This document shows positions 35,511 to 42,887 of a stretch of 44,121 nucleotides of DNA, one piece after another. This DNA comes from Chloroflexi bacterium CFX6 (GTDB lineage: Bacteria > Chloroflexota > Anaerolineae > Anaerolineales > Villigracilaceae), in NCBI GenBank assembly GCA_030263595.1, contig SZPG01000013.1, positions 1 through 44,121 of the forward strand, written 5' to 3'. The stretch's first letter is position 1; every line of letters starts with the position of its first letter. The position numbers were made by a program, and so were the translations under genes. Under the pieces are notes generated by a model, which was not told the DNA's origin, did not search any database, and saw only the letters and a program-made list of their open reading frames with translations.

Positions 35511-36077
35511 TCATCCCTCCTTTTTTCGATAGAAGACCAGAAGCGTGCTTCCGTATTTCCTCTGATCGAACTCCTCGAGATTTTCAATCGCTGGCGCGGA
35601 CGTTCGGTATTCCCTCGGCGCGATCTGCGCGATGACCCAGCCGTCGTCCGCAAGCCAGCCGATGTTTTCGTCCACCAATTCCACCGCCTTCGACCACATA
35701 TCCTTGAATTGCGGCGGCGCGATGTAGATGTATTCGAACGTCCTGTCCGGCGCGGCGGCGAGATGCGTGAACGCGTCCGCGCGGCGCACCTCCGCATGGG
35801 ATTCGAGTTGGCAATGGCTGAGGTTGTATTTGATCGTCTCGATGGGTTCGCGGTTCAGGTCGGTAAATCTTACGAATGCCGCGCCGCGGCTCAGCGCCTC
35901 GATGCCCACCGCGCCCGTGCCGCCGAACAGGTCCCACCAGTTCGAGGCGATCACGTCGCTGCCGAGGATGTTGAACAAAGCCTCCTTGACGCGGTCGGTG
36001 ATGGGGCGCGTGACATCGCCCTCCACCGATTTGAGTTTGCGCCCCTTTGCCCTGCCGGAGATGACTCGCAGGCTCAT
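35511..36077 (-). CDS. rsmD: 16S rRNA (guanine966-N2)-methyltransferase RsmD
   Basis: The start is ATG at 36077, overlapping the upstream stop (ATGA) with GGCGAGG just before it; longer upstream codons belong to the previous gene. The 188-residue protein begins MSLRVISGRAKGRKLKSVEG and has TRPITDRVKEALFNIL, AdoMet motif I in WDLFGGTGAVGIEALSRGA (48-66) and RFTDLNREPIETI. It methylates G966 of 16S rRNA. Odd point: the usual catalytic (D/N)PPY motif reads IAPPQ (119-123). I recall similar spellings in Chloroflexi RsmD proteins, so it may be lineage-specific rather than inactive. It is last in the overlapping six-gene operon. Confidence 0.9.
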   Translation of the reverse strand: MSLRVISGRAKGRKLKSVEGDVTRPITDRVKEALFNILGSDVIASNWWDLFGGTGAVGIEALSRGAAFVRFTDLNREPIETIKYNLSHCQLESHAEVRRADAFTHLAAAPDRTFEYIYIAPPQFKDMWSKAVELVDENIGWLADDGWVIAQIAPREYRTSAPAIENLEEFDQRKYGSTLLVFYRKKEG

Positions 36078-37081
36078 CTGACCTCGCCCCCGGCCCCTCT
36101 CCTGAAGGAGAGGGGAGACCGGCTCGCCGCCAGGATGTTTCCATGCGAGGCGACGACAGGGACGACGCACCCCGTACCGAGGATGAACCGTTTACCCTCC
36201 GTTTGTTGGATGGCGTCCGCCGCTTCTTTCTGGACTTCGGCTCGATCCGCGTAAACGAGCGTATCCTGTCTCATGCCTCCGCAAACGACGCCGGAATAGG
36301 TCTGTTGCGCTTCTTTCAAAGACGGGGATGTTTCGCGGTCGTGCCAGTTAGCGATTGGAAAGTGGAAATTGGAAAGTAGGGAGAAGTAAACGTCGCGTCC
36401 GTGCAAATGGAGTAGATTACACCATAAACCTTGCGAAGGTTCGAGAACATTTAGATCGTTTGGCAGGCTGAAGGTCTTGTATTCGTCGAGGGTCAACAAC
36501 TCTGCCTGTGCGTGCTGGATGGCATAGAAGATTCCGTCCATGCCGGTTTCGAGACAGGCTTCCACGAAGCGGCGCGTGGTATCGGCGATTGCGGCGAGTC
36601 CCTTCATCACGGATTCGGGATACAGGCGAAGATGCGCGAGCAGCGTCTCGTTGCCGGCCAGGTTCTTCGCCTGCGCCAGCGGACTGAACACCGTCTGGAG
36701 CAGGGGAGTTTCGGAATCGAGTTCGGAACGGATCATGCGGAGGCAGTCCAGTTGCGCGGCGAGATGCCCGGAGGTTGGATCGAGACTCGGGAGGCGCTCC
36801 CAGTCCCTCGGTCCGCGAATGACGCGTTTGGTGTATTGTCTTGTCCCCTCGATGTGACCTCTCCATTCGTCCTCCGCGCCCCAATCCTTCAAACAAAACG
36901 AGGAGGCGGGCGTCACCTTGACGAGATCGAAATCGTAGGTTTGTTGGAAATGAAGCGTCGCTTTGGCGAGCGGTCCCGGCGATTGGTCGTCCACCGGGAA
37001 GTGACGCCACAACGCGACCGGCGGGCTGTCTATGAGTTCGCCGCTCATGGCGGCTTGGATGCGTTCCCTGTGTGTGATCAT
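36074..37081 (-). CDS. Uroporphyrinogen decarboxylase family protein (UroD/MtaA-like)
   Basis: The 335-residue protein has a UroD-type barrel: MITHRERIQAAMSGE at the start, DLVKVTPASSFCLKDWGAE, LHLHGRDVYFSLLSNF and NWHDRETSPSLKEA. Lack of the uroporphyrinogen-binding RQAGR motif argues against true haem synthesis; related proteins are methyltransferases or of unknown role. The C-terminal RSPLSFRRGAGGEVR is encoded by a palindromic repeat (36094-36115) that has invaded the end of the gene. It overlaps the glycosyltransferase gene (ATGA, 37078-37081) and rsmD (36074-36077). A simple GGAAA-type repeat also lies inside it at 36356-36380. Confidence 0.85.
   Translation of the reverse strand: MITHRERIQAAMSGELIDSPPVALWRHFPVDDQSPGPLAKATLHFQQTYDFDLVKVTPASSFCLKDWGAEDEWRGHIEGTRQYTKRVIRGPRDWERLPSLDPTSGHLAAQLDCLRMIRSELDSETPLLQTVFSPLAQAKNLAGNETLLAHLRLYPESVMKGLAAIADTTRRFVEACLETGMDGIFYAIQHAQAELLTLDEYKTFSLPNDLNVLEPSQGLWCNLLHLHGRDVYFSLLSNFHFPIANWHDRETSPSLKEAQQTYSGVVCGGMRQDTLVYADRAEVQKEAADAIQQTEGKRFILGTGCVVPVVASHGNILAASRSPLSFRRGAGGEVR
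36094..36115. repeat. CCCCTCTCCT palindrome inside the UroD-like gene
   Basis: CCCCTCTCCT and AGGAGAGGGG form a 10-bp stem with a 2-base loop. The same CCCCTCTCC word makes the hairpin at 16307-16362. Here it codes for the last residues of the UroD-like protein, just before the rsmD start. Confidence 0.7.
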
Positions 37082-38712
37082 GGGATTTGCCTTATGGTGC
37101 AGAATGTCGCGCCGACGCGCCCGATCTCGATCACGGCCGGGGCGCCGGCAAAAGTATTGAGATCGTCGTTGAGCCGCGAGTTGACCAGCACGTAATCGCC
37201 GGATTGGATCTCGTCTCCCGCGCCGCGCAATTCGATGACCTGGATGTTTTCATTCGCGTATCGCGCCACGATGTAGGATTCGCGTTTCACGAAGAGTTCG
37301 ATCGGGGCGGTCGTTCTTTCGTCGAGCGCCTCCACCGCGTCCTTGTAACAGGTGAGCCAGTAATCGGTTTCGTAGGTGCGGAAGGCTGTGTTCGTGCCGC
37401 CGATGTAGAGATTGTAATACGTGTATTCGTAGGGATGAAGTTTGACGATCCAAAAAACGCCGGACAGGATGAGGATGAGCATGGCGCCTGCGTATAGCCA
37501 GGAAGATGGTATCGCCCATGTGGATTTCATCCACCGGAAGAACGACCTTGTCAACGAGTTGACGCTCCGCACCGCCAGGTCGAACGCCAGTCCGATGAAG
37601 ACGAAGATCGGCGGGAGGATGAAGAGGAAGTGCCGGATGCCGTCGTACATGGAGGGTCTGCGGATGAGGACGTAGGCGATCAGGACGAGGAACCATAATA
37701 GCAAAAGCGAGAGGGAGACGATCCGGTCGCGGCGCGTTTCATTGCTTTCGGCGCGGTCCTTGGCCGGTCTCCACCAGCCAGCCGCAAGTCCAACGATGAA
37801 CAGCGGAAGCGCCGGCTCGGTCAGCGTTGTGGCGAGCATGAAGGGAAAATAGCGCCGGGGCAGGTTGTTGGCGCGATAGACCTCGCCTTCGAACAGCAGA
37901 CCCAGTTGAGTCGGGTTGTCGGACATGAAGCGGAAGACCTCGAAGAAATTCCTGAGCGGGTTTTCCCACAGATAGGGCCAGGTGACGAACATGACGACGA
38001 CCGCGACGAATCCGTACAGGACGAAGGAACGCCAGGCGGACTTGTCCCGGATCGTTCCGCGCTTTGCAAGGAAATAGATGAATACCAGCAGTCCCGCGTA
38101 CGGTCCCAGCACGCGGATGGAGGTGGCGATCCCGAGCAGGAAGGAGGCAATGAGGATATTTTTCGTTCTGCCTTTTGCGTTTTGCGCGATCGCATCCACC
38201 ATTTCGAACCCCATGCAGACCGACGCCAGGAAGAAGGTCATAAAGGGCGGATCTTTGGGGTTGATGAAGGCGTGTCCCCACAGGAGCGGCTGGGTGGAGA
38301 AGAAGAGCGCGGCGAAGAACGCGGCGGGTTCGCTCATCCATCGCTTCGAGATGCGATAGAGGAAGTAAACGCCGAGTTGGAAGAAAAGGAAATTGACCAG
38401 GTGCCAGGCTGAGGCGGAGTCCGAGCCGAGCGCTTCCAATCCAAACACAAAGTTGCGCGCCAGGAAGAGGTAGGCGGGTCCGCGATTCTTGTGGTCGTCC
38501 GCGCTGGCGCCGTAGGAATTGCGAAGGTCGAAGTCCCCGCTGAACCATTCCTTCGGGGAGTAGGCGTAACCGAGCGCGTCCCCATAACTGTAAAAAAGAG
38601 GTTCGTCCCAGGCGAGTCCGAAATCGCGAAAGATGAAAAGCCCGATCAGGACGTTGACGGCGATAAGGACGAGTATCGGTTTTTCGATTATCTTTTTGAA
38701 GGTGGAGGTCAT
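37078..38712 (-). CDS. Polytopic membrane glycosyltransferase (GT39/ArnT-like, GT-C fold)
   Basis: I start at 38712 (MTSTFKKIIEK), where ATG overlaps the GNAT stop by 4 bases; the longer frame upstream is antisense-like noise. The 544-residue protein has about eleven membrane helices. The first outer loop carries FGLAWDEPLFYSYGD with the acidic pair expected at a GT-C active site, and HAFINPKDPPFM follows, as in dolichyl/undecaprenyl-phosphate sugar transferases. It should move a sugar from a lipid carrier to a protein or lipid outside the membrane. The acceptor is unknown. The C-terminal globular part (about 430-544) is extracytoplasmic. Coupled to the next gene by another ATGA. Confidence 0.82.
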   Translation of the reverse strand: MTSTFKKIIEKPILVLIAVNVLIGLFIFRDFGLAWDEPLFYSYGDALGYAYSPKEWFSGDFDLRNSYGASADDHKNRGPAYLFLARNFVFGLEALGSDSASAWHLVNFLFFQLGVYFLYRISKRWMSEPAAFFAALFFSTQPLLWGHAFINPKDPPFMTFFLASVCMGFEMVDAIAQNAKGRTKNILIASFLLGIATSIRVLGPYAGLLVFIYFLAKRGTIRDKSAWRSFVLYGFVAVVVMFVTWPYLWENPLRNFFEVFRFMSDNPTQLGLLFEGEVYRANNLPRRYFPFMLATTLTEPALPLFIVGLAAGWWRPAKDRAESNETRRDRIVSLSLLLLWFLVLIAYVLIRRPSMYDGIRHFLFILPPIFVFIGLAFDLAVRSVNSLTRSFFRWMKSTWAIPSSWLYAGAMLILILSGVFWIVKLHPYEYTYYNLYIGGTNTAFRTYETDYWLTCYKDAVEALDERTTAPIELFVKRESYIVARYANENIQVIELRGAGDEIQSGDYVLVNSRLNDDLNTFAGAPAVIEIGRVGATFCTIRQIP

Positions 38713-39338
38713 AACAAGGGATTGCCGTTCACGTCGAAGGTTCTGACCCTCGCCCTGACCGACGGACTGTTGGGATACTCCTCTTCGAGCAAGCCCCAGA
38801 TCATCGAGTCGCTCCAGCCGTCGAGGAAGGGCGTCTTTCGGCGCAGGGTGCCTTCGTGGGTGAAGCCGAGTTTGCGCGGGATGGCGGCGGAAGCGTGATT
38901 GGCGGGATCGCAATGGATTTCGAGGCGGTGGACGTGGACGATCTCGAAGGCGACCTTGACCAGCGCGGCGGCGGCTTCAGTGACAAATCCTCGATTGACG
39001 TAATCCTTATGGATCCAGTAACCGATCTCCAGTTGCCTGTCGCCGAGGCGGGTGTGCAAGCCTGTGCTTCCGACAAGCCTGGTTTCTTCGGGATCGAAGA
39101 TGCCGTACGTGTAATCCTTTCCAAGGTCGAACATGCCTCGCGCCCTTTGAAGCCGCTTAACCTTTTCCTCGAAGGGTTCGGGTTCGTTGTGCGCCCAGGG
39201 CATCCAGGGTTTGAGGTGTTCGAGGCTTTCCGTGACCGACTCGGCGAGCAGTCGCGCGTCGGAGGGTTCGTAGCAACGCACGACGAGACGTTCCGTTTCG
39301 ATGCGATAGGCGGGGTTGACGATCTTTGGTTCGGTCAT
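38709..39338 (-). CDS. GNAT family N-acetyltransferase (RimJ/RimL type)
   Basis: A 209-residue acetyltransferase starting ETERLVVRCYEPSDARLLAE. The acetyl-CoA binding stretch is near IGYWIHKDYVNRGFVTEAAAAL, and HCDPANHASAAIPRKLGFTHEG follows; both are typical of the RimJ/RimL branch, which acetylates ribosomal protein N-termini, amino groups of antibiotics or small metabolites. The length (209) is slightly above the usual 180 because of a C-terminal extension (SVRARVRTFDVNGNPLL). Both ends overlap neighbours by 4 bases. The target is not predictable. Confidence 0.9.
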   Translation of the reverse strand: MTEPKIVNPAYRIETERLVVRCYEPSDARLLAESVTESLEHLKPWMPWAHNEPEPFEEKVKRLQRARGMFDLGKDYTYGIFDPEETRLVGSTGLHTRLGDRQLEIGYWIHKDYVNRGFVTEAAAALVKVAFEIVHVHRLEIHCDPANHASAAIPRKLGFTHEGTLRRKTPFLDGWSDSMIWGLLEEEYPNSPSVRARVRTFDVNGNPLL

Positions 39339-40549
39339 TTGCGTCTGCTGGTTTTCTTTTGGGGGGAGTCCTTTTTCCCAAAACCGTTCAGCAGCGCCCG
39401 CATCTCCCTTTCCTCGGTTTGTTGCCCTTTGAAATATTCGCTCATGTACGAGGAACGGCGCAGGCGCAGGGTCATCGGAGCGACGGCTTTGAGATCGTCG
39501 AACGTGACTTCGTCGCGTCCATCCGCCGCGGCGTAGGCGCGCGCGGCTTCGAACCAGGTGATCTCGGCGCGCAGGGAATCCACGCCCATCTTCTGCACCA
39601 GTTGGATGGCGGAATTTGCGATTCGATCCGGCAATTTGACCTGCTTCACGCGCTCGCGCGCGGAGCGGATCTCAGCCGCCGCCGCTTCCATCTCCGCCGC
39701 AAACTGCGCGATCATCTGACGCGGATTCTCCAGATACGCCTGCACCCTCCGATACGCCTCCAGGCGTTCGTTTGCATCCTCCAGCCCGCGCACGATGACG
39801 CGCAGACCGAAGCGATCCAGGATCTGCGGGCGGAGGCGTCCCTCCTCGGGGTTCATCGAGCCGATCAGCACGAAGCGCGAGCGATACGTCGCGGCAAGCG
39901 GACCGCGCCGCACGGTGTACGAGCCCTGCGCGGCGGCGTCGAGGATCGAGTCGACGATATCGTCGCCCAGCAGGTTGATCTCGTCAATGTAGAGGATATT
40001 CTTATCGGCTTGCGCGAGGATGCCGCGACGCAGTCTCATGCGTTCGTGCGCAGCGGCGCGTTCGTCTATGCCGCCCACCACGTCTTCGAGGCGCGCGTTC
40101 AGGGGCAGTTCGATCAGGCGGACGGGATCGGGCGCGGTGAGGGGAATCCCTTCGCCGTATCTCCTGGCGCAATCGGGGCAGACCGCTTCGATGCCGCCGA
40201 GTTCGATGTCTTCGGGAAGGCAGCCGTAGTAGCAGACGCTTCGTTCCACGTGCGGCAGGAGGTTCAACAGGCTGCGGACCGCAGTGGTCTTCGCCGTGCC
40301 GCGCGGACCGACGAGCAGAATTCCGCTGACGTTGGGGTTGATGAGACCAAGCAGGAGCGCGAGTTTCATCTCGGTCTGCCCGACGATGGCGAGGAAGGGG
40401 AAAGGCGTGGGTTCGATGATCCGGCCGTCGTCGGGGGGAAGAGGCGGGAGCGTCCTCCCTGAAACGTGATCTATCAATTCGCGCAGGCTCTTGATCGGAT
40501 GCGCGACGCGTTCCTTCGGTTCGGGCTGGGTGAGGTCGGGTGCGGTCAC
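39335..40549 (-). CDS. Magnesium chelatase subunit I-like AAA+ ATPase (BchI/ChlI family)
   Basis: The 404-residue protein has the BchI-type AAA+ core: FPFLAIVGQTEMKLALLL, Walker A GPRGTAKTT (about 82-90), Walker B ILYIDEINLL, sensor 1 GSMNPEEG and LDRFGLRV. Four Cys (CYYGC and CPDC) before LPLNARLEDVVGGID match the small Cys cluster seen in many BchI proteins. Start is GTG, overlapping the thioesterase stop (GTGA). No BchD or BchH partner is adjacent, so chlorophyll synthesis should not be assumed; stand-alone BchI-like ATPases act with VWA proteins as metal chelatases or chaperones. Basic C-terminal tail. Confidence 0.88.
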   Translation of the reverse strand: MTAPDLTQPEPKERVAHPIKSLRELIDHVSGRTLPPLPPDDGRIIEPTPFPFLAIVGQTEMKLALLLGLINPNVSGILLVGPRGTAKTTAVRSLLNLLPHVERSVCYYGCLPEDIELGGIEAVCPDCARRYGEGIPLTAPDPVRLIELPLNARLEDVVGGIDERAAAHERMRLRRGILAQADKNILYIDEINLLGDDIVDSILDAAAQGSYTVRRGPLAATYRSRFVLIGSMNPEEGRLRPQILDRFGLRVIVRGLEDANERLEAYRRVQAYLENPRQMIAQFAAEMEAAAAEIRSARERVKQVKLPDRIANSAIQLVQKMGVDSLRAEITWFEAARAYAAADGRDEVTFDDLKAVAPMTLRLRRSSYMSEYFKGQQTEEREMRALLNGFGKKDSPQKKTSRRK

Positions 40550-41019
40550 TTCTTCTTCAACCTTCGTTCCTGTCTTTCGAGCGCTTCGCTCATTTTGCGC
40601 TCTTCGTCCGCGGTCTCAGCCATCAGCGGCGGAACCGGCGCGGGCTTGCCTTCGTCATCGAGGGCGACGTAAACGGTGTAGGCGGTGTTGGTGTGCGTCT
40701 GTTCCCCGTTGATCGGGTTTTCGGCAATGACCTGCACTTCGGCTTCCATGGAAGTGCGGCCCGTGTAGGTGACCACTGCGTTGAGGATGACCAGGTCGCC
40801 GATGCGGATGGGTTCGCGGAAGGTCATCGAGTCGATGGCAACGGTGACGACCTTTTTCTGGGCGTGGCGCATGCAGGCGAGCGCGCCGGCTTCATCCACC
40901 AGTTTCATGATCCATCCGCCGTGCACGTTGCCCAGCAGGTTGGCGTGTTCCGGGTGCATGAGTTGGGAGATGGTGATGCGCGAGGCGCGCATGGGTTTGG
41001 GAGTGAGTGCGTCGCTCAT
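40546..41019 (-). CDS. Acyl-CoA thioesterase (hotdog fold, YciA/BFIT type)
   Basis: A 157-residue single hotdog domain with the signature LMHPEHANLLGNVHGGWIMKLVDEAG, in which the Asn and Asp after the HGG are catalytic in YciA-type enzymes, and a second conserved DSMTFREPIRIGDLVIL. It hydrolyses acyl-CoA to free CoA. The last residues (RQERRLKKK) are basic. It is the first gene of the overlapping six-gene operon; the downstream ATPase starts in its stop codon. The 141-base gap upstream to the methyltransferase gene has no clear promoter that I can defend. Confidence 0.92.
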   Translation of the reverse strand: MSDALTPKPMRASRITISQLMHPEHANLLGNVHGGWIMKLVDEAGALACMRHAQKKVVTVAIDSMTFREPIRIGDLVILNAVVTYTGRTSMEAEVQVIAENPINGEQTHTNTAYTVYVALDDEGKPAPVPPLMAETADEERKMSEALERQERRLKKK

Positions 41020-41160
41020 GGCGGTAAATCGTTACGAGTTTACCATAAGGCGAGGATGTCGTTTTACGTTGCCGCTGACGCGTTTATATCATCCCCTGTC
41101 GCCCACTCCGCGTAGGAGTCCCGCCATTGACCCGTCGTTCAAACGAAACGAGGGCGCTCT

Positions 41161-42015
41161 CTACGCCGCCTTCTCCGGCGCGTGCGCCCGGTAATACTTC
41201 AAATACCTCATCCCATAACTGTCCCGTCCGCGCAGCAGGTCAACGGCGCGGATGGCGAGGCTGTACTTCATCGGATCGGTGATGGCGCAGGTCGCGCCCG
41301 CGCCGATGGCAAGCGCCAGGAAAGCCTGGTTGATCACATCGCGCTCGGGCAGACCAAACGAGACGTTGCTCGCGCCGAGATTGACGTTGACGCCGAACTC
41401 GCGCCGCACCAGTTCGATGGTGGTCAACGTGACCAGCCCGGCGTTGCTGGCCGCGCCGACGGTCATCACGAGCGGATCAATGACCACGTCTTCGGACGGG
41501 ATGCCGAGTTTGCCGGCGCGTTCGATGATCTTGCCCGCCGCGGCGAGGCGCGCTTCGGGATCGTTCGAGATGCCTCCCTCGCCGATGGTCAAGCCGATGA
41601 CCGCCGCGCCGTGTTCCTTGACCAGCGGCAGGACCGCATCGAGAGATTTGTCCTCGCCGTTGACCGAGTTGACCAGCGCCCGTCCCTGCACGAGGGGGAG
41701 CGCCGCCGCCAACGCCCTGGGGTTCGGCGTATCGAGACACAGTGGAATATCGAATTCCTCCACGAGTATCTTCACGATCCTCGGCAGAAAGACCTCATCG
41801 TCCGTGCCAGCCATGCCCACGTTGACGTCGAGGATCTCCGCCCCCGCCTCGATCTGCTTCCTTGCCAGGTCGCGGACGTAATCGTAATTCTCCTCCTGCA
41901 ACGCCGCCGCGAGTTTCTTGCGCCCCGTCGGGTTGATCTTTTCCCCGATCACCACAAACGGACCATCCGTGCTGATGGTCGCTTTTTTCGTTTTACTGCT
42001 GATGGTTGTTTTCAT
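41161..42015 (-). CDS. Methyltetrahydrofolate:corrinoid methyltransferase (AcsE/MtgA/DHPS-like)
   Basis: I start at 42015 (MKTTISSKTKKATI), as codons before it fall in a palindromic repeat. The 284-residue TIM barrel begins FVVIGEKINPTGRKKLAAAL, the pterin-binding signature of dihydropteroate-synthase-like methyltransferases, with AEILDVNVG, NSVNGEDKSLDAVLPL, and NLGASNVSFGLPERDVINQAFL. The family moves methyl groups between tetrahydrofolate and a corrinoid protein (AcsE, MtgA, MetH domain). The corrinoid protein is encoded just upstream. The pair could take methyl groups from a methylated substrate to folate, but the substrate-specific methyltransferase is absent here. Confidence 0.9.
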   Translation of the reverse strand: MKTTISSKTKKATISTDGPFVVIGEKINPTGRKKLAAALQEENYDYVRDLARKQIEAGAEILDVNVGMAGTDDEVFLPRIVKILVEEFDIPLCLDTPNPRALAAALPLVQGRALVNSVNGEDKSLDAVLPLVKEHGAAVIGLTIGEGGISNDPEARLAAAGKIIERAGKLGIPSEDVVIDPLVMTVGAASNAGLVTLTTIELVRREFGVNVNLGASNVSFGLPERDVINQAFLALAIGAGATCAITDPMKYSLAIRAVDLLRGRDSYGMRYLKYYRAHAPEKAA

Positions 42016-42028
42016 GGAAATTTCACCA

Positions 42029-42120
42029 CATGTCACCCTGAGCGAAGCGAAGGGTCTCTACACAGAGATCGCGAGACTCTTCGGTTGTGGCGCGAGGCGC
42101 CACGACCTCAAAGTGACATG
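42029..42120. repeat. Palindromic dispersed repeat between methyltransferase and corrinoid genes
   Basis: CATGTCAC (42029-42036) and GTGACATG (42113-42120) form the outer arms; inside are GAAGGGTCTC and GAGACTCTTC blocks and the palindromic module GTGGCGCGAGGCGCCAC (42087-42103). It is the third palindromic family of the window and lies inside a two-gene operon. Confidence 0.75.
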
Positions 42121-42124
42121 AATC

Positions 42125-42772
42125 TTATCCCTTCATCAAACTCTTCGCCATGTTGACCGCGCCGACGGCGTCCTCGCTGTAGCCGTCCGCTTCGATCTTC
42201 TGCACCCAGTCCTTTGTCACGGGCGCGCCGCCGACCATTACACGCGTCTTGTTCCGCAGACCCTTCTTGTCCATCGCCTCGATGACCTCCCTCTGCCGAA
42301 CCATTGTCGTGGTGAGCAATGCGCTCAACCCGACGATGTCCGCGTTCACCTCTTCCGCTTTTGCGATGATCTGTTCCGCAGGCACGTTCACGCCCAGGTC
42401 ATACACTTCGAATCCCGCCGCAGTCAGCATCGTCCCGACCAGCGACTTGCCGATCTCGTGGATGTCGCCTTCCACGGTCGCGATCACAACCCTGCCCAAC
42501 ACCTCCCGCGCAGTCCCTTTCCTCTTGAGTTCCGGTTCCAGCACGGCGATGGCGGCTTTCATCGCCTCGCCTGCCATCACCAGTTCGGGCAGAAACACGT
42601 TGCCGCACGCGTAACTATCGCCCACCTCGTTCACCCCTGCAACGTATCCCTTTGTGATGGCATCCAATGGATCCATCCCCGCCTCGATGGATCGCCTTGC
42701 CAGGTCCGCGGCGACCTCCGCCTCCCCGTCAACGATGCTTTGCGCCATCGCCTTCAAAAGTTCTTCAGACAT
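42125..42772 (-). CDS. Corrinoid (cobalamin-binding) protein, MtaC/MtbC/MtgC family
   Basis: The 215-residue protein has a helical cap (about 1-85) and a B12-binding Rossmann domain (about 90-210). The DxHxxG motif reads GDIHEIG, with His105 as the lower cobalt ligand, followed by GLSALLTTTM and VMVGGAPVT as in this family. It carries the methyl group on cobalt between a substrate methyltransferase and the pterin methyltransferase encoded 109 bases downstream, across a repeat. AGAAGGAGAA precedes the start. It diverges from mtnA, sharing the 115-base gap between them. Confidence 0.93.
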   Translation of the reverse strand: MSEELLKAMAQSIVDGEAEVAADLARRSIEAGMDPLDAITKGYVAGVNEVGDSYACGNVFLPELVMAGEAMKAAIAVLEPELKRKGTAREVLGRVVIATVEGDIHEIGKSLVGTMLTAAGFEVYDLGVNVPAEQIIAKAEEVNADIVGLSALLTTTMVRQREVIEAMDKKGLRNKTRVMVGGAPVTKDWVQKIEADGYSEDAVGAVNMAKSLMKG

Positions 42773-42839
42773 ACTGTTCTCCTTCTCCGATCCTATGGTG
42801 AATTTTCACGCCCCATTATTGCACACTACACCTGACAAG

Positions 42840-42872
42840 TCATGTGATGTTTGTCTTGATTTTCGCACATGA
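42840..42872. promoter_or_regulatory. Inverted repeat in the corrinoid-mtnA divergent promoter region
   Basis: TCATGTG (42840-42846) and CACATGA (42866-42872) form a 7-bp inverted repeat. A TAAAAT box just after it could be the -10 of mtnA. A regulator or a weak stem are both possible. Confidence 0.3.
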
Positions 42873-42887
42873 TGTAAAATAAAACCC

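Noticed and set aside
39326..40462. 378-codon + strand frame opposite the AAA+ ATPase
   Set aside because: Antisense to a clear Walker A/B protein with overlap-coupled neighbours.
39335..40549. Bacteriochlorophyll synthesis locus
   Set aside because: The BchI-like ATPase stands without BchD or BchH, and no other pigment genes are in the window.
31312..42120. CRISPR array from the repeated GTCATT and TGTCAC elements
   Set aside because: Copies are far apart, of different families and palindromic throughout; there are no regular spacers and no cas genes.
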